Shown: positions 60,304 through 64,000 of the stretch, piece after piece
Layout of the letters: each line of letters starts with the position of its first letter
Numbering within the stretch: position 1 is the first letter of the stretch
Origin: Adineta steineri
Lineage: Eukaryota > Rotifera > Eurotatoria > Adinetida > Adinetidae
DNA length: 64,000 nucleotides
NCBI GenBank assembly: GCA_905250115.1
Contig: CAJNOI010000063.1
Location: forward strand, 211,825-275,824
Reading direction: 5' to 3'
The notes under the pieces: model-generated
What the model saw: only the letters and a program-made list of their open reading frames with translations
The model's database searches: none
What the model was told of the DNA's origin: nothing
Translations under genes and position numbers: made by a program

Positions 60304-61954
60304 ATGTTGAAGATAAATCTTTATTTAGATATTAATCTATTGGTTTTTTCAATGACTATAATTCTTGACATTCTTAGTGTGAACATATGGACTGCAGTAT
60401 TTATTATTTTAACTATTTTATATTTTATTTATTATCGTAAATTTCGTATATTCATATATGATCAACCAGAAAAAGTAACAAAAGGGAAAATTCGTCGAGG
60501 CAAATGTCCACCATCGTATCCGAATGGTAAATTCATGTTCTTTTCATTGTTCAAAATGTCTTTCCTCTTCTATTAGGATGGTTTTGGTTAATAGATTCAT
60601 ATAATCTTGCTCAAGGTGATGTTAAATTTATTCAAAATTGTGGACGAGATGTTGTACTTTTTCGAGGATACAATGGAAAACCTTATGTTCTCGAAGCATA
60701 TTGTGCTCATATAGGTGGTAATCTAGGTGTTGGCGGTAAAGTTCGTGATATTAATTGCATAGAATGTCCATTTCATGGTTGGATATATGATGGTGAAACT
60801 GGTACATGTGTATTTCCTGATGGTGAAAATAAAGTTCTTCGAAAACTCGATACATTTGAGTACGTTGATGTTGAAAGATGTACACCATGTACATCAGATA
60901 ATCAAACATCAACGAGTTATTTACAAAAAATAGCTGATCAGCAAGAAATAACACTTAAAACATACGAATGTCGTGAAATGAATGGATCAATTTTTGTTTG
61001 GTTTCATGCAAATGAACAATTAAGACATAAACCACTTTATGAATTATTTGATATTACAGATGAAATACAGAAAAATAATATGGAAGGTAAATTTTTTTCT
61101 AAATGTATGCATTTAATCTCCTATTGAGACAACTTATTCGATACGTACATTGTTAGAATCGAAACTCTTGAATAATTCTATCAGTCGATCGTTTGCATTT
61201 AATTGATTTTCTTTTTACATTTTTAGTTCGTGGTGAATCTATAAATTATATTAATTGTCATATACAAGAAATACCAGAGAATGGTATAATTTATTATTAT
61301 TTATTTTTTTTTTGCATTTTTTTTTGATTATATTTAGGTAGTGATGTTCGTCATTTTGATTACTTACATGAATCTGTTCTTGATTCAATTTCATTTGTTA
61401 AATTTAAATGGAAGGTTTTAGCTGAACGAGCAATAACTCCAAATATGCGTGATTTAATGGCACATTCACACCCAAAAGCACATGCTTATAAAATGCATCT
61501 TTTCAATAAATTTTTAACAGAAGATAATCTTCAGTATATTAATATAATAGCATTAGATTGTTCATTATGTTTTTTAAACAAATATGAAATATTTCTTTTT
61601 AATACAACAGGTTTTCAAATTGGTCCATCAATTGTTTATCTTTTTCTATGGTCTCCATATTTTAAATTAACATTTTTTCATACATTAACACCATTAGAAA
61701 AATTTCATCAACGTGTGGTACATCGAATAATAACATCAAAATGGATGCCTTATTGGCTATCAGCGAGTATGCTTATGGGAGAAGTTAAACAGCTTTATGC
61801 AGATATGAAAATTTGGAATAATAAAATTTTTACTGAAAAACTTAATTATAATTTAAAAAGTTATGCAGATAAATGTCTTCATTCATATAGAAACTGGTAT
61901 GCACAATTTTATGATGGTTGTTATGAACGCGAAGCAAAATCATTATCTTGGTAG
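60304..61954 (+). CDS. nvd: Rieske oxygenase of the DAF-36/Neverland type
   Basis: Four exons (60304-60526, 60577-61086, 61227-61283, 61338-61954) give 468 residues. An N-terminal hydrophobic anchor spans about 14-45. Text like YPNGWFWLIDS opens the family domain. The Rieske [2Fe-2S] ligands are C-A-H in YCAHIGGNLGVGG and C-P-F-H in CIECPFHGW. The non-heme iron site includes NYINCHIQEIPENG and a following His in RHFDYLHES, as in Neverland. The family converts cholesterol to 7-dehydrocholesterol in the ER for steroid hormone synthesis in insects and nematodes. All ligands appear intact. This suggests dietary sterol processing. A truncated paralogue lies 1.1 kb upstream, so the gene was once duplicated. 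Confidence 0.9.
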
Positions 61955-62261
61955 AAAACTGCGATATTCAACATGAACTTACTTTAATATCTGCGTTATT
62001 TTTTATTATTGATCATCCTAAAGAAATTTTATTTTTTATATTCTGTTTATAAGATATTTGATAAAAAATGATTTAGAAGATATTTCAAACTAAGACATAT
62101 ATGTAAAAATTATAGTAGCAATAAAGGACACCATACGATAAGGTCGTAAATCTACCATCCCCTTCAATTTCGACTTTCAATAGGTTACACAAAGAGAGAG
62201 CACGAAATTCTACATATTTATTCTTTTCTTACTGATGAACACAGCACAATTTTTCTAGACT

Positions 62262-62345
62262 GAGGGTGGGTGTGGGTGTGAAACGTGACGGGAATCAATA
62301 GCATGCCATCCAAGCCAACACTCCCATACACACCAACACTCATAG
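62262..62345. repeat. third TGTGGG-like tract with complementary C-rich part
   Basis: GAGGGTGGGTGTGGGTGTGAAACGTG is followed within ~60 bp by AACACTCCCATACACACCAACACT, so a hairpin can form. The GTGGGTGTGGGTGTGA core and the following ACGGGAA resemble the tract at 1-130. It is probably a dispersed repeat rather than a telomere end. Confidence 0.55.
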
Positions 62346-62359
62346 TCAGATCCTCTTCT

Positions 62360-63040
62360 CGTATAGTTTTATCATTAACAAAAAAAGCCACGCCTCAGTA
62401 AATTTTTAATAGTCGTAAGATATAAGTATATATATTAGTTTAAAAATAGAGTAACACTACTAATTTTTATGTTGAGAAAACCTTATCTTTAACAATATTA
62501 TTGATTTTATGTGATAAGATATGAAATCAATTTTACTATATATTTAAATTGCCAGGATATGCTTACTAATTGGAGTATATTAATGATTCGAAAAGATACC
62601 CGTTAACACGCGCATTATTTTCATTGAATAAACTTCTAATAATACATTTTCATGATATATTCCTATTTATAAATTTAAAAGTTTATTTTCTATTCAATGT
62701 AAAAGGTAAAGTAAAGAATAAACCAAAGATTACGAAACAAAAATATTAAGAAACTATTTTTTTTAATTAAGATACATTGACGAAACAGAAAAAATAATGA
62801 TTTTAATATTTACGAGAAAGATAAATAGTATTAATTAATTAACTTTAATATACAATGATACAATGACTTATCGTCGTTACTTTTGTCAAGCTTGATCTGT
62901 CCATGCTTCTTCTACAATATAGAGAGACATATCGATAAACACATGCATCCTGACTACTGTTACTTGTATTTTTCCTTACGACGATTGGTCGTGTAACGCT
63001 TGAATAGATATTCAAAAATATGTATGTTACTTTTCTTTAA
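62360..63040 (+). repeat. copy 2 of the duplicated OPT upstream segment
   Basis: Same orientation as 50732-51330, from about GCCTCAGTAA to TATGTATGTTACTTTTCTTTAA. The longest shared run, around 62888-62924, includes CAAGCTTGATCTGTCCATGC. Homology stops at the TTAA at 63037-63040, where a piggyBac-like MITE begins. No OPT coding sequence follows, so this is an orphan copy of the promoter region. Confidence 0.75.
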
Positions 63041-63367
63041 CCCTTTAAGTACCATAGCTCAGCCAATGGATGAAACTTTGTTAGGACTTTATTTCTAACA
63101 TGTATATTGTATGTTGTGAATATTTTCATCGAAACTTTTTAAAAAACTTTCGAAGTCATTTTTGATCAATACCCGTACCCCCTACGGTACGCTGGCACTT
63201 AAAGGATTATTAAAATGATAAATACCGCGCGAATACAAGCACCTACATGCCCTCTATGCCACAATGACAAGTTCACTTCGATATTGTTTCGCATTCGTAA
63301 TTTATTCAGAATATGTCAAATTCTAAAAGAGTGGGGCTTATAGGCCCCGTTGGTACTTAAAGGGATA
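63037..63367. mobile_element. piggyBac-like MITE, 323 bp
   Basis: The left end CCCTTTAAGTACCA (63041-63054) and right end TGGTACTTAAAGGG (63350-63363) are perfect inverted copies of 14 bp. The left flank is TTAA (63037-63040), as piggyBac requires. The right flank reads ATAA, one base off. A second partial right-end motif GGCACTTAAAGG lies inside at 63195-63206. There is no ORF. The CCC start, TTAA target and small size fit a non-autonomous piggyBac relative. Confidence 0.75.
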
Positions 63368-64000
63368 ATCATTGCCTCAGTAAATAGATAAAAAAGAAAA
63401 ATCATGAATTTTGTTTATAGATAAAGAACAAATATCTTTATAAAACTGTGTTTATTATTATTGTGTGAATTGCTTCTAACATAATCAATTCTACAATATA
63501 CGTTAAGCAGAAATCTATTATAAAAAATAATTCTTAGTTTCGTTCAATATTTCGAGGAGATATTCTTTTGTAAGTTATGGATGTTATATCAAATTTTCCA
63601 ACTAAACGTATCAGTATAAGGTATGGATTTAGAATCGACCATACATTCAGTCAATTTTAATTAACTTATAGAAAAAATATTAATATCGCGCAAAGATTCG
63701 CGAACTTGTTGAATGCTTCTGTGATCCTAGATGCAAATCAATACATATTTTGATAGTTATCTGTGTTGGTTGAATAATCTTCGATTCATGAATTCAAGCT
63801 CAGATTTATCAGATGACTAACCAAAATGTAGTATCACATAATTGTAAAATTTCAAATCTTCTATTTTTTATTACATTTATCGAATAATGGAATTATTTAA
63901 TTTTTGTTCGTAACCTTTCAATTACGAATTCTATTGTACGATTACAAGACCTTTGGATTTTACTTGAAGCATTTACAAAAAGAACTGCAGACATTAAATG
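63368..64000. other. AT-rich sequence to the end of the window
   Basis: No exon or repeat ends are seen in the last ~630 bp. Confidence 0.5.

Noticed and set aside
1..64000. CRISPR array, bacterial operon or prophage
   Set aside because: No regular spaced repeats; genes have spliceosomal introns and metazoan homologies.

Overview
The window is AT-rich nuclear DNA from a small, compact animal genome. Genes are split by many short introns, mostly 45-70 bp with GT/AG borders. Intergenic spacers are short and many neighbours are divergent or convergent. The gene set is clearly metazoan: RPGR, Rabin8, stathmin, SRSF10, an ABCB transporter, PLXDC, SIDT/SID-1, DZIP1 and a DAF-36/Neverland Rieske oxygenase. 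Two genes look foreign to animals: a fungal/plant-type OPT oligopeptide transporter and an intronless fungal/bacterial-type zinc alcohol dehydrogenase. There are degenerate TGTGGG-like tracts and 3' splice-site-like sequences just upstream of some start codons. Together these point to a bdelloid rotifer (Rotaria/Adineta type). That identification is an inference from memory of these genomes, not a database match.

Layout. 1-3 kb: a G-rich repeat and a small secreted SH3-like protein. 3.1-6.7 kb: a gene joining a GNAT acetyltransferase domain to a PARP-type ADP-ribosyltransferase domain, tail-to-tail with a SAM methyltransferase. 7.8-10.5 kb: an RPGR homologue ending in a CaaX prenylation box. 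12-17.5 kb: an orphan GPCR and an unknown Ser/Thr-rich protein with a PP1-docking motif. 20.7-22 kb: Rabin8. 23.9-27.7 kb: a 201-bp MITE, stathmin, RPS19BP1/AROS and SRSF10. 28.1-35.2 kb: alcohol dehydrogenase and a full ABCB transporter. 36.6-49.6 kb: PLXDC, an EF-hand protein, SIDT and DZIP1. 50.7-64 kb: a more dynamic segment. It holds the OPT transporter with a long inverted repeat in one intron, a decayed Ty3/gypsy element whose 3' LTR abuts a truncated Rieske pseudogene, the intact Rieske gene, a diverged second copy of the OPT upstream region, and a piggyBac-like MITE.

Functional themes. RPGR, Rabin8 and DZIP1 all belong to primary-cilium assembly and are linked in the literature to Rab8. 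AROS and stathmin sit head-to-tail 64 bp apart with a strong splice acceptor between them, so they may form a trans-spliced operon. The GNAT-PARP fusion is the best candidate for an undescribed system: I know of no family with this architecture, and its ART domain appears to have lost the usual catalytic His while keeping the Glu. All gene models were spliced by eye with phase checks. Those of ABCB, PLXDC, SIDT and DZIP1 were followed less closely at internal exons.
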